Shown here piece by piece: positions 31,205 through 39,353 of a stretch of 64,000 bases of DNA. The number at the start of each line of letters is the position of its first letter. Positions within the stretch are counted from its first letter, which is position 1. The position numbers were made by a program, and so were the translations under genes. The notes under the pieces are model-generated. The model was not told the origin of the DNA, searched no databases, and saw only the letters and a list, made by a program, of their open reading frames with translations. Source of the stretch: Ferdinandcohnia sp036962685 (lineage in GTDB: Bacteria > Bacillota > Bacilli > Bacillales > Bacillaceae_L); NCBI RefSeq assembly GCF_036962685.1, contig NZ_JBALOP010000017.1, positions 62,001 through 126,000 of the forward strand. The letters run 5' to 3'.

Positions 31205-31966
31205 ATGGATGGAAATTTACCACATTTTCTTATTATTGGTGCTATGAAATGCGGAACCTCTTCACTTTATAGGAATTTAGTAAATCATCCCAAGATCATA
31301 TCTGCATCGAAAAAAGAAGTCCATTTTTTTGATAAAAAATTTGACCGAGGATTAGATTGGTATTTAAATCACTTTCCTTTACTAATGGACAATACGAATA
31401 AGAATATGCAAGAATTCATTACTGGTGAAGCAAGTCCAAAATATTTAGTTCATCCTGATGCACCGAAAAGAGCTTACGAAACATTACCCCATGCAAAGCT
31501 AATTGTATTATTGAGAAACCCGATAGATCGCGCATATTCCCATTATCACCATATGGCAAGAAATGGGAGCGAGTTGTTATCTTTTCAAGAAGCAATCATG
31601 AAAGAAGCGGAGAAACTAAATCAACAGATGGATAAGGTTTTGGAAAATTACAAAACAATTCCTACCTCCTATTTGACCAGAGGCATATACGCCAACCAAC
31701 TGGAGAGATGGATGCAGTACTTTCCAAGAGAACAGTTTTTGATATTAAAAAGTGAGGATTTTTTTAAAGACACTCTATCATCATTTAAGCAAGTGACCGA
31801 TTTTCTAGACTTACCTGAATTCAATTTTAGCGAACACAAGCAATGGAATGTCGGGCAATACAATAGGATGGAAGAACAACAAAGAGAATGGCTAAAGTTA
31901 TTTTTCAAACCGCATAATGAGCGTTTATATCAACTACTTGGTAGAAATTTAGAATGGGATGATTAG
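31205..31966 (+). CDS. PAPS-dependent sulfotransferase (Sulfotransfer_1 type), 253 aa
   Basis: Transfers sulfate from PAPS to an acceptor hydroxyl or amine. The 5'-phosphosulfate loop is FLIIGAMKCGTSSLYRNLVN and the 3'-phosphate motif is IVLLRNPIDRAYSHYHHMAR; both are intact. The form resembles heparan/NodH-like carbohydrate sulfotransferases rather than aryl ones. There is no signal peptide, so it acts in the cytoplasm. AGGAGGG precedes the ATG. It is followed 35 bases later by a second sulfotransferase and then by the PAPS-making genes. Confidence 0.9.
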   Translation: MDGNLPHFLIIGAMKCGTSSLYRNLVNHPKIISASKKEVHFFDKKFDRGLDWYLNHFPLLMDNTNKNMQEFITGEASPKYLVHPDAPKRAYETLPHAKLIVLLRNPIDRAYSHYHHMARNGSELLSFQEAIMKEAEKLNQQMDKVLENYKTIPTSYLTRGIYANQLERWMQYFPREQFLILKSEDFFKDTLSSFKQVTDFLDLPEFNFSEHKQWNVGQYNRMEEQQREWLKLFFKPHNERLYQLLGRNLEWDD

Positions 31967-32001
31967 TATTAATAGCATTTGAGAATGAGAGGTAACCGAA
32001 G

Positions 32002-32811
32002 ATGAGAATTTTTTTTATTAACGAACCAGTAAGAAATGGTAACACATTGTTATTTCTGCATATACCTAAAACAGGTGGACAAACATTTGGGAAAATCATT
32101 GAAAATCAATATCAAATCAGTGAGGTACAAAAGCTACGAAGACATCAAACAATGGGCGAACTGCTAAGCAGGGTATCGAAGGAACAAACCACAAAAATTG
32201 GCTGTAATGTCGAACATCTTGAGAAATATTTGCAGCAGACCACAGATGGAGATGTGAATATAAGCTGTGCATATGGTCATATGCATTTTGGATTACACCG
32301 ATATTTGTCAAAGCCTTATACCTATGCAACTATGCTACGGGATCCCATCGACCGGGTCGTCTCACATTACTACTATTTTTTAGGTAAAGGACATTTTAAA
32401 AAAGAAACAAGTTTTGAAGAGTTTATAACCACCCCGAAATTTTTTAATTTCCAAACACTTTACTTATCTGGGGGAACTACTCCAGATTTAGATATAGCAA
32501 AAGCCAATTTAAATGCCTATTTTCCAGTTGTAGGGATTACAGAGTTATTTGAAGAATCTATATTCCTGATGAAGAAGGAATTCGGTTGGAACGATATTGT
32601 TTATAAGAAGAAAAATGTAACGGCTGTAAGGCCACCAAAGGAGCAAATTTCCAAAGAAATCATGGATTTGATTGTTGAGCATAATAAGATGGACATCGAA
32701 TTGTATCAATATGTGAGAAAATTGCTAGAGAAAAAAATTCAGAATTTGGATTCCGAATCTAGTCAAGAGCTCCAAATGTATAAAACAATCCAGCAGCAAA
32801 ACAGCAAATAA
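32002..32811 (+). CDS. PAPS-dependent sulfotransferase (Sulfotransfer_2 type), 269 aa
   Basis: A different branch from its neighbour: the phosphosulfate loop is LFLHIPKTGGQTFGKIIENQ (HIPKTGG) and the 3'-phosphate motif is YATMLRDPIDRVVSHYYYFL. This HIPKTGG type is found among glycan 2-O-/6-O-sulfotransferases. The C-terminal 70 residues form a charged helix that is also preserved in the pseudogene at 30832. GAGAGGT precedes the ATG. Having two types suggests two acceptor positions or two substrates. Confidence 0.9.
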   Translation: MRIFFINEPVRNGNTLLFLHIPKTGGQTFGKIIENQYQISEVQKLRRHQTMGELLSRVSKEQTTKIGCNVEHLEKYLQQTTDGDVNISCAYGHMHFGLHRYLSKPYTYATMLRDPIDRVVSHYYYFLGKGHFKKETSFEEFITTPKFFNFQTLYLSGGTTPDLDIAKANLNAYFPVVGITELFEESIFLMKKEFGWNDIVYKKKNVTAVRPPKEQISKEIMDLIVEHNKMDIELYQYVRKLLEKKIQNLDSESSQELQMYKTIQQQNSK

Positions 32812-32862
32812 CGTTATTGATAATTATGGAAAGCAAAGGTAAGGAGCGAAATTTTTATATCT

Positions 32863-32911
32863 AAAAAAGGTTGCTCTAGGAAATTCACATCCTTTGTTGC
32901 AACCTTTTTTT
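32863..32911. terminator. Bidirectional terminator
   Basis: AAAAGGTTGC and GCAACCTTTTTTT pair across a 26-base loop, after the sulfotransferases and before the convergent small gene. Confidence 0.75.
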
Positions 32912-32952
32912 ACAAGACTACTCTAGTTATTTTCCTTTTTGTTTGCAGATTT

Positions 32953-33132
32953 TTATGCTTCTTTTTTCTCCTTTTTGGCAGCCTTTTCTGCTTTCTTCGN
33001 NNNNNNNNNNNNNNNNNNNNNNNNNNNNNNNNNNNNNNNNNNNNNNNNNNNNNNNNNNNNNNNNNNNNNNNNNNTCTTCGCTTCCTTCTTTGCCGCCTTC
33101 TCTTCTTCCTTTGTTTTTACATCATCAGTCAT
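32953..33132 (-). CDS. Lys/Ala/Glu low-complexity protein, interrupted by N gap
   Basis: Starts MTDDVKTKEEEKAAKKEAK after GGAGGTG and ends KKAEKAAKKEKKEA; 75 N bases (33000-33074) hide the middle. The flanks are the same AAKKE-type repeat, so the gap is most likely an unresolved tandem repeat and the true length is unknown. Highly charged helical proteins of this kind are common among spore coat components. The frame across the gap is not assured. Confidence 0.55.
   Translation of the reverse strand: MTDDVKTKEEEKAAKKEAKXXXXXXXXXXXXXXXXXXXXXXXXXXKKAEKAAKKEKKEA
33000..33074. other. Assembly gap (75 N)
   Basis: Unsequenced bases inside the low-complexity Lys/Ala/Glu gene. Confidence 1.
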
Positions 33133-33312
33133 TTCTTCACCTCCATTCAAAGTTATCCTATTTTATTAGGAAAAAATTGAATTGCTACAGACTCATATAA
33201 AATTTCATAAAATTTGGTTTATTGCTGATATAAAATTGGATACTTGTTTAACACCATTAGGATTCTATTAGCATTTACTAATAGAGAATAAATTGAAAGG
33301 AAGTGATTTATA

Positions 33313-34500
33313 GTGACTCAACTCATTCCTCCACATGGTCAAAACCTAGTAAACCTAGAATTATCTAGCCAAGAAGGTGCGAAATTCGAGAGACGCATCT
33401 CTCAAAAAAATCGCATTATTATAGACAGTAGAGTACAGTCTGATTTACTACTTCTTGCCACAGGTGTATATAGCCCTTTGAAAGGTTTTATGAAGCACGT
33501 GGATTATCTTTCGGTATTAAACAAAATGTGTCTAAGTGACGGCACCATTTGGACCATACCAATCACTTTACCTGTTGATCAGGAAACGGCCGATAGGCTC
33601 AAGGAGGGTGAAGAAATAGGGTTGATGGATGAGAGCAACAGGTTGCTTGCTGTCTTATTTCTAGAGGAAAAGTATTCATACGATAAAATGACGGAAGCCA
33701 AACTAGTCTATCAAACCACAGATGAGAAGCATCCTGGTGTTACTAAACTACTACGTCAGGGTGGGGTACTACTAGGAGGAGAAATTCGCTTGATTGAACG
33801 TCCTGTAGTCCCGTTTGCAAAATATCACTATGAGCCTGCGGCTATGCGAAAGATCATATCAGAAAAGGGATGGAAATCCGTTGTCGCTTTCCAAACTCGT
33901 AATCCAATTCATCGAGCTCACGAATATATCCAAAAATGCGCACTTGAGCTGGTGGACGGTTTACTTATTCATCCGTTAGTAGGACAAACAAAGGCAGATG
34001 ATGTCCCTGCAGATGTACGTATCAAGAGCTATGAGACGCTCCTCCGAGAATACTATCCCAATAGTCGAACAATGCTTGCCGTCTTTCCCGCTGCCATGCG
34101 TTATGCTGGACCACGCGAGGCAGTATTTCACGCCATTTGTCGTAAAAATTATGGATGTACCCATATGATTATAGGAAGAGACCATGCAGGTGTAGGAGAT
34201 TATTACGGAACATATGATGCCCAAAAACTCATCACTTCTCTATCAGGTGAAGGACTTGGAATTATACCACTCTGCTTCGAGCATTCATTTTATTGCAAAG
34301 CCTGCGGCAGTATGGCATCTAACAAAACCTGTCCACATAATACCGATGAGCGACTCATTCTTAGCGGTACAAAGGTCCGTCAGATGTTACGTAGCGGTCA
34401 GGAATTGCCAGTAGAGTTCACACGCAGGGAAGTTGCTGAAATCCTCAGGAAAGCGTATAGCAACAAAGTTGACCATGAAGAAGGGCTTGAAACCAAATGA
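33313..34500 (+). CDS. sat: Sulfate adenylyltransferase (ATP sulfurylase), 395 aa
   Basis: Converts ATP and sulfate to APS and pyrophosphate. The motifs of the single-domain Sat family are present: LATGVYSPLKGFM, the nucleotide site FQTRNPIHRAHEYIQ (Q-x-R-N-P-x-H), MIIGRDHAGVGDYYGTYDAQ and a Cys cluster CKACGSMASNKTCPH. GTG start after GGAAGTG. Its stop overlaps the start of the PHP/APS-kinase gene (ATGA), so APS is made and consumed by a coupled pair. There is no CysH nearby, which indicates PAPS production for sulfotransfer. Confidence 0.95.
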   Translation: MTQLIPPHGQNLVNLELSSQEGAKFERRISQKNRIIIDSRVQSDLLLLATGVYSPLKGFMKHVDYLSVLNKMCLSDGTIWTIPITLPVDQETADRLKEGEEIGLMDESNRLLAVLFLEEKYSYDKMTEAKLVYQTTDEKHPGVTKLLRQGGVLLGGEIRLIERPVVPFAKYHYEPAAMRKIISEKGWKSVVAFQTRNPIHRAHEYIQKCALELVDGLLIHPLVGQTKADDVPADVRIKSYETLLREYYPNSRTMLAVFPAAMRYAGPREAVFHAICRKNYGCTHMIIGRDHAGVGDYYGTYDAQKLITSLSGEGLGIIPLCFEHSFYCKACGSMASNKTCPHNTDERLILSGTKVRQMLRSGQELPVEFTRREVAEILRKAYSNKVDHEEGLETK

Positions 34501-35960
34501 AAGAGAAAATCTTATTAAACGTTTTAGAGGAAGGACACTTTGATCTTCATCTTCATTCAACATTTTCAGATGGTATTTATTCACCACGGGAACTTGTACA
34601 AAAGGCGCATGATGCCGGGCTAAGAACGATCGCAATTACTGATCACGATACCCTCGAGGGGATTGAGGAAGCACGTCAGGCAGGACTTGAATATGGAGTT
34701 AATGTCATTCCAGGTGTTGAGATAAGTACGAATTATAAAAATCGAAATATAGACATACTTGGCTACAATATCGAAGCAAACTCTGAATTAACTAGCATCT
34801 TATCTCGCTTACGTGAAGGTCGGGAAGAAAGAGCATTAAGGATCATCAAGAAATTCACGGAATTAGGAATGCCGATATCGATTGATGATGTAAAAGAATT
34901 CAGTAAAGGGAATATAATTGCGAGGCCCCATATCGCTAGGGCAATTATCAAAAAAGGGTATGTATCTGATTACCAAACAGTATTTGATAATTTTTTAGCA
35001 GATGGTCAGCCTTGTTCAGTAGACAAGGTAATTCTTTCTCCAGAGGAAGGAATTGCACTTATTCATCGTGCTGGTGGTAAAGCTATTTTGGCACACCCAC
35101 TGTTGATTGGCGATGATAAAATCGTACGTGAATTAATGCAATTTTCCTTCGATGGAATCGAAGTATGGCATCGAAAACATAACAAAGATGATAACGCCCG
35201 TTATCAGCAGCTAGCGAATGAATTTCAGCTAATGATGACAGGCGGCTCGGATTTTCATAATGACGAACATTTAATAGGACATTTCGGATTAACATGGGAA
35301 GTCCAAAACATGTTGGAAACAAAAGATGTCAACATAGTATGGCAAAACACAAAAGTGACAAAGAAGGACCGAAATCAACTTATCGGTCATAAAAGTTTTA
35401 TTTTATGGTTTACCGGGCTTTCGGGGTCAGGAAAATCGACACTTGCTGTAGAGGTAGAGAAAGAATTGTTTCGTAAAGGTATTCGGTGCTTCTTACTTGA
35501 TGCGGATAATATCCGCTTTGGATTAAATAAGAATTTACGCTTCAGTCCAGAGGACCGGACAGAAAATATTAGGCGAATTGGAGAAGTATCCAAGTTATTT
35601 GTTGAAGCAGGTATGATTCCAATTGTAGCCAGTATTTCTCCTTACAATGCCGACCGTGCTATGGTCAGGTCACTTGTCCCAAATGGAGATTTTATTGAGA
35701 TTTACGTTAAGTGCGCAATCGAAGAGTGTGAGCGAAGAGATCCAAAAGGTCTATACAAAAAAACGAGGGCTGGTGAAATTCAAAGCTTTACAGGCATAAC
35801 CGCGCCTTATGAAGTCCCTGTTAATCCGGAAATTACGGTTGAAACCGATAAACTATCCATTAGTGATGCATTAAATACGATTTTACAATTTTTGCAGAAT
35901 AATGGATATCTGTCCGATACAGGGTTGGTGGATATGCATGGATGTATGGATTTCGATTAG
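34497..35960 (+). CDS. PHP phosphoesterase fused to APS kinase, 487 aa
   Basis: Residues about 15-290 are a PHP domain with all metal motifs: DLHLHSTFSDG, AITDHDTLEG, PGVEIS, IARPHIARAI, LAHPLL and GGSDFH. Residues 300-475 are an APS kinase: P-loop WFTGLSGSGKSTLAVE, FSPEDRTENIRRIGE, and ECERRDPKGLYKKTRAGEIQ with FTGITAPYE. The kinase makes PAPS from APS. Stand-alone PHP relatives (TrpH/YciV, CV_1693 type) hydrolyse 3',5'-bisphosphonucleotides such as PAP to AMP. The fusion would thus make the sulfate donor and clear its inhibitory by-product. The by-product role is inferred. Confidence 0.9.
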   Translation: MKEKILLNVLEEGHFDLHLHSTFSDGIYSPRELVQKAHDAGLRTIAITDHDTLEGIEEARQAGLEYGVNVIPGVEISTNYKNRNIDILGYNIEANSELTSILSRLREGREERALRIIKKFTELGMPISIDDVKEFSKGNIIARPHIARAIIKKGYVSDYQTVFDNFLADGQPCSVDKVILSPEEGIALIHRAGGKAILAHPLLIGDDKIVRELMQFSFDGIEVWHRKHNKDDNARYQQLANEFQLMMTGGSDFHNDEHLIGHFGLTWEVQNMLETKDVNIVWQNTKVTKKDRNQLIGHKSFILWFTGLSGSGKSTLAVEVEKELFRKGIRCFLLDADNIRFGLNKNLRFSPEDRTENIRRIGEVSKLFVEAGMIPIVASISPYNADRAMVRSLVPNGDFIEIYVKCAIEECERRDPKGLYKKTRAGEIQSFTGITAPYEVPVNPEITVETDKLSISDALNTILQFLQNNGYLSDTGLVDMHGCMDFD

Positions 35961-36702
35961 TGGTCTGATCGTTGGAATGATTATTGGAGCAACAGGCATG
36001 GGGGGGGGCATAATTATGACTCCACTCCTCCTCTTTGGATTTGGTGTGTCCCCTGCTGTTGTGGTTGGCACGGACCTAATTTTTGCAGCTGTAACTAAGT
36101 CATTTGGAGCACTTCAGCATTGGCGGCAAAGGACGATTGACTTCAACTTGCTACTACGTGTTGCCATAGGTAGTGTTCCAGGAACGTTAACAGGATTACT
36201 ACTTCTTTATTTCATTAAACAGGATAATCAAGCGGATTTAAATTTGTTTATTACTCAAGGCATTTCAATCGCGTTCATACTTATTTCAATCGTTATGCTA
36301 CTGAAATTGTTTGTATGGAAAAAGTCCTTATTTGATGGTTCAAAACAGGTTAACACTACTGTACTTATCTCGATAGGATTTTTAACTGGGCTTCTCGTTG
36401 CAATCACATCGGTGGGAAGTGGAACCTTATTTATTGCTTTGTTATTATGGCTATACCCATTAAAATCCTCCGCCCTAGTTGGTACAGATATCCTTCACGG
36501 CGTATTGATAACAGGTTTAGCAGGGTTCGCCCATTCATTCTTAGGAACAATTGATTATGTACTCGTGCTTCAATTGTTAGCAGGATCGATTCCTGGTGTA
36601 CTTATCGGTAGTAGGATAACTCTCAAATTACCAGACCTGTACATTCGCCTCTTGTTGATCACGATGATGCTTGTTACTTCATTCATCTTATTATCCCGTT
36701 GA
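35938..36702 (+). CDS. TauE/SafE-family permease, 254 aa
   Basis: Seven to eight membrane spans with the two family repeats, GATGMGGGIIMTPLLLFGFG and ITSVGSGTLFIALLLWLYPL. Members move sulfite, sulfate, sulfoacetate or related anions. Its gene overlaps the end of the PHP/APS-kinase gene by 23 bases (start at ATG 35938; a longer form from 35902 lacks a ribosome site). The context suggests sulfate uptake for PAPS synthesis, or anion export; the direction cannot be told from sequence. Confidence 0.85.
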   Translation: MDVWISISGLIVGMIIGATGMGGGIIMTPLLLFGFGVSPAVVVGTDLIFAAVTKSFGALQHWRQRTIDFNLLLRVAIGSVPGTLTGLLLLYFIKQDNQADLNLFITQGISIAFILISIVMLLKLFVWKKSLFDGSKQVNTTVLISIGFLTGLLVAITSVGSGTLFIALLLWLYPLKSSALVGTDILHGVLITGLAGFAHSFLGTIDYVLVLQLLAGSIPGVLIGSRITLKLPDLYIRLLLITMMLVTSFILLSR

Positions 36703-36751
36703 ATACCTTTTATAAAATTTAATTGTACAGTAGGTCATTTAGGATAAGAGA

Positions 36752-36785
36752 AAAAGCTAAAGGTCAACTTACCTTTAGCTTTTTT
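36752..36785 (+). terminator. Terminator of sulfation operon
   Basis: AAAGCTAAAGGT-CAACTT-ACCTTTAGCTTT followed by TTTC; stem of 12. Confidence 0.9.
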
Positions 36786-36906
36786 CTTTTGCATTTTTAT
36801 TGTTACCTTCAACGAAAAATTGAAGCTCGTCATTTGTCAAATCTTTTCTTTTTACATCAATATCAAGTTCGTTTCCACGTCTCTTTTTACTACATATCCT
36901 GTTCCA
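36778..36906 (-). pseudogene. Possible frameshifted small gene after galU-type gene
   Basis: Downstream of the uridylyltransferase, minus strand, two frames together read like one small protein: VLVDGTGYVVKRD in one frame and GNELDIDVKRKDLTNDELQF plus a short polar tail in the next. A GGAGGAATAAA stands at the front but no start codon fits. It may be a frameshifted remnant or chance. Confidence 0.3.
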
Positions 36907-36924
36907 TCGACTAGAACATTCGTT

Positions 36925-37752
36925 TTATTCCTCCTGGTCACCTTGTTGTAAATTATATACTTTTTGCACAAGCCTGATATATTCAGCTTCCTTTGCAATA
37001 TCAAAACGCTCACTGGCAACTTCAAGCCCATATGCAGGCTCTGATTGGAGCATAAGCTTAATTGCGTCAGTTAACTGCACTTCTGAACCAACACCTGGTT
37101 TAGTTTGTTCTAAGCATGAAAAAATGTCCGGCTTTAAAATATATCTTCCTGTTACAGCAAGATTCGAGGGGGGATTACTTTTCGGTTTTTCAACAATATC
37201 AGAAATTTTATATAAACGGTCTTTTTCCTTTTTCCCTACCTGAATGACCCCATAGCTTTTCAAATGTGCTTCCTCAACCTGTTGTAGGGCAATTACGTTG
37301 TTAGCGTATTCATTATAAGAGTCAATTAACTCCTCTAATGGATTTTTATTATTAGGAAGGTAGATTTCATCTGGTAACAAAATTGCAAATGGATCGTTAC
37401 CTATAAAGTCCTTCGCTAATGAGATGGCATGACCTAACCCCTTTGGATAGTACTGTCTCATATAATAAATTTTCACTTTCGGAAGTTCCAAGCTATTGAG
37501 GAGATATTGTTTATTATGTTGCTCTAAAAATGCTTCTAATTCTAGGGATCTATCATAATAATCCACAATTAAGTTTTTCGTCCGTGAGACGATCATTAAA
37601 ATTTGTTCAATTCCTGCTTTTACAGCCTCCTCAACGATGTAATCAATAGCCGGGCGACCTCCGATAGGGAGCATTTCTTTAGGAAGTACTTTTGTCATTG
37701 GTAAACCCCGTGTTCCAAACCCTGCTGCGGGAATAATTGCCTTCTTAATCAT
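36925..37752 (-). CDS. UTP-glucose-1-phosphate uridylyltransferase, 275 aa
   Basis: Makes UDP-glucose from UTP and glucose-1-phosphate. Motifs: AIIPAAGFGTRGLPMTKVLP (nucleotide loop), EMLPIGGRPAIDYIVEEAVK, LGHAISLAKDFIGNDPFAIL and LAVTGRYILKPDIF. In the size range of GtaB/YtdA. In B. subtilis the YtdA paralogue feeds spore-crust sugar synthesis; here the enzyme closes the locus and would supply both the glucosyltransferases and UDP-glucose dehydrogenase. GGGGGAG precedes the ATG. A sigma-K-like variant promoter lies just upstream. Which paralogue it is (housekeeping GtaB or sporulation YtdA) is inferred from context. Confidence 0.93.
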   Translation of the reverse strand: MIKKAIIPAAGFGTRGLPMTKVLPKEMLPIGGRPAIDYIVEEAVKAGIEQILMIVSRTKNLIVDYYDRSLELEAFLEQHNKQYLLNSLELPKVKIYYMRQYYPKGLGHAISLAKDFIGNDPFAILLPDEIYLPNNKNPLEELIDSYNEYANNVIALQQVEEAHLKSYGVIQVGKKEKDRLYKISDIVEKPKSNPPSNLAVTGRYILKPDIFSCLEQTKPGVGSEVQLTDAIKLMLQSEPAYGLEVASERFDIAKEAEYIRLVQKVYNLQQGDQEE

Positions 37753-37780
37753 TTAGTTGTCTCCCCCTTCTGTTATTATT

Positions 37781-37807
37781 TAATCTATTCTCGAGTCGTC
37801 TTAAAGT
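37781..37807 (-). promoter_or_regulatory. Sigma-K-like promoter variant of uridylyltransferase gene
   Basis: Minus strand: AC, exactly 16 bases, AATAGATTA; 28 bases from the start codon. Confidence 0.4.
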
Positions 37808-37868
37808 AAGTTGTCCATCATAGAAAGGGCGAGAAAGTGGGGCAAACGCATAAAGGATTTTTGCATAC

Positions 37869-37897
37869 AAAAACCCACGAAGTAAGTACCGTGGGTT
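37869..37897 (-). terminator. Terminator of MFS gene
   Basis: AACCCACG-AAGTAAGTAC-CGTGGGTT; the minus strand continues TTTTTG. Confidence 0.85.
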
Positions 37898-37922
37898 CAA
37901 GCGCTAGTCTACAAAAAAAGCT

Positions 37923-39155
37923 CTATCTCTTTATTTTTTGAAATAAAGAATCTGTTCGAATCCGCTTTGGCGGTTTAATAAAAAATAAGACTAGGATAGT
38001 TGCTATTGCCGATATGCCAGCGACTGAAAAAAACAAAATATCATGTGAAAGCTTCATTAAAATGGCAAAAACCGGTGGCCCAACAGCAACACCAATAAAT
38101 CGAGCACTACTATAGATAGAAGTAATCGTACCTCTTTCATCTTTTTCAATGCCATTCGTAATTAAAGCGTCTAGACTTGGTAGGGCTACTCCAATCCCGA
38201 TTCCACAGAATACAAGACCAACAAGAAAGACATATAAATTTTCTGTATAACAAATGGCAAAAATAGCTGCCGTTGTAGTCATAATCCCGAAGAAAATAAT
38301 CCATTTTATCGCATTCTTGTCATCGCCTAGTTTTTTTCCTGTTATAAATGAAGCGAGGCAAAGTGCCCCTAACGGGATAGCTAAAATAAGTCCCTTGATA
38401 ATTCCATCAATTCCGTATTTGTCCTCTAAAATCGATGACAGGAAAAAGAGCATACCAAAAAGAATGTACATACAAATTGCACCAACGATGAAAATACATA
38501 TCAGCCAGCGTCCTTCTTCTTTCAAGGTTCGCATAATTTTTTTTAGAAAATAGGTAAAATCTGAGTTGTCAACCTTATCGTCCTTTGGCGCATGAACCAT
38601 AAATTGAATCAATAGAATGGAAATCAAACAAAAAATCGGGAAAGCAAAAAAAGGCATATACCAAATCATAACTGCGAGCAACGCACCTAAAATTGGGCTT
38701 AGTACCTTTCCAAATGTATTGGATGTTTCAATTAAGCCTAGTCCAGTATTCACATCCTTCTCACTTTTACACATGTCCCCTACTAATGGTAAAACAATTG
38801 GCGAAGCTCCTGCGGCACCTACACCTTGTAAAAGTCTTCCTACCAGGATTAAGATATAAGGGCTTTCGAAAAGCCACGAAGCAAGTCCTGCAAGTAAACC
38901 TCCTACCCCAGCAATGATTAAGCTTGGGATGATTACTTTTTTCCTTCCGATTCGATCAGAGAGAAACCCAGCAACCGGGATTAAAATAATCGCTACAACA
39001 GAATATATTGTAATAATTAAGCTTGATTGAAAAGGTGAAATTTTAAGTTCTTTTTCCATCATTGGTAAAACAGGAATTAGCATAGAATTACCCAAGGTCA
39101 TGACTAATGGGATAGATGCAAGTGAAAGCACACCCCATTTCTCTTTTTTATGCAT
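37923..39155 (-). CDS. MFS drug-efflux-type transporter, 410 aa
   Basis: Twelve predicted membrane spans. The loop 2-3 signature GFLSDRIGRKKVIIPSLIIA and the antiporter-type motif GRLLQGVGAAGASPIVLPLV mark a DHA1-type proton antiporter, the group of multidrug exporters such as Bmr/Blt. Substrate unknown. Start at ATG 39155 (MHKKEKWGVL) after AAGGAGATAG; the open frame before it is not supported. Divergent from fabI. Confidence 0.85.
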   Translation of the reverse strand: MHKKEKWGVLSLASIPLVMTLGNSMLIPVLPMMEKELKISPFQSSLIITIYSVVAIILIPVAGFLSDRIGRKKVIIPSLIIAGVGGLLAGLASWLFESPYILILVGRLLQGVGAAGASPIVLPLVGDMCKSEKDVNTGLGLIETSNTFGKVLSPILGALLAVMIWYMPFFAFPIFCLISILLIQFMVHAPKDDKVDNSDFTYFLKKIMRTLKEEGRWLICIFIVGAICMYILFGMLFFLSSILEDKYGIDGIIKGLILAIPLGALCLASFITGKKLGDDKNAIKWIIFFGIMTTTAAIFAICYTENLYVFLVGLVFCGIGIGVALPSLDALITNGIEKDERGTITSIYSSARFIGVAVGPPVFAILMKLSHDILFFSVAGISAIATILVLFFIKPPKRIRTDSLFQKIKR

Positions 39156-39281
39156 TCCACTATCTCCTTCGGAATTCCAATCTTCTATGAACGTATAGCT
39201 TTTAGCTTCACCTTGAAATGGTGATAATATGTATGAAGTGATTATCATTGCTTGATTTAGTAATTATAATAAACTAAAATA

Positions 39282-39296
39282 TAGTATCAGATACTA
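39282..39296. promoter_or_regulatory. FapR-like operator of fabI
   Basis: TAGTATCAGATACTA is a perfect inverted repeat resembling the FapR site (TTAGTACCTAGTACTAA type). It lies directly upstream of TATAAT at 39305-39310, in the -35 region of the fabI promoter. FapR represses lipid genes when malonyl-CoA is low. Confidence 0.65.
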
Positions 39297-39353
39297 AAAC
39301 CAGGTATAATAAAAAAAGTAGAATTAATTTTTAATGCAGTTATGGAGGTAACA

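Noticed and set aside
33313..36702. Cysteine biosynthesis (assimilatory sulfate reduction) operon
   Set aside because: No cysH, sulfite reductase or siroheme genes; the genes are instead next to sulfotransferases.
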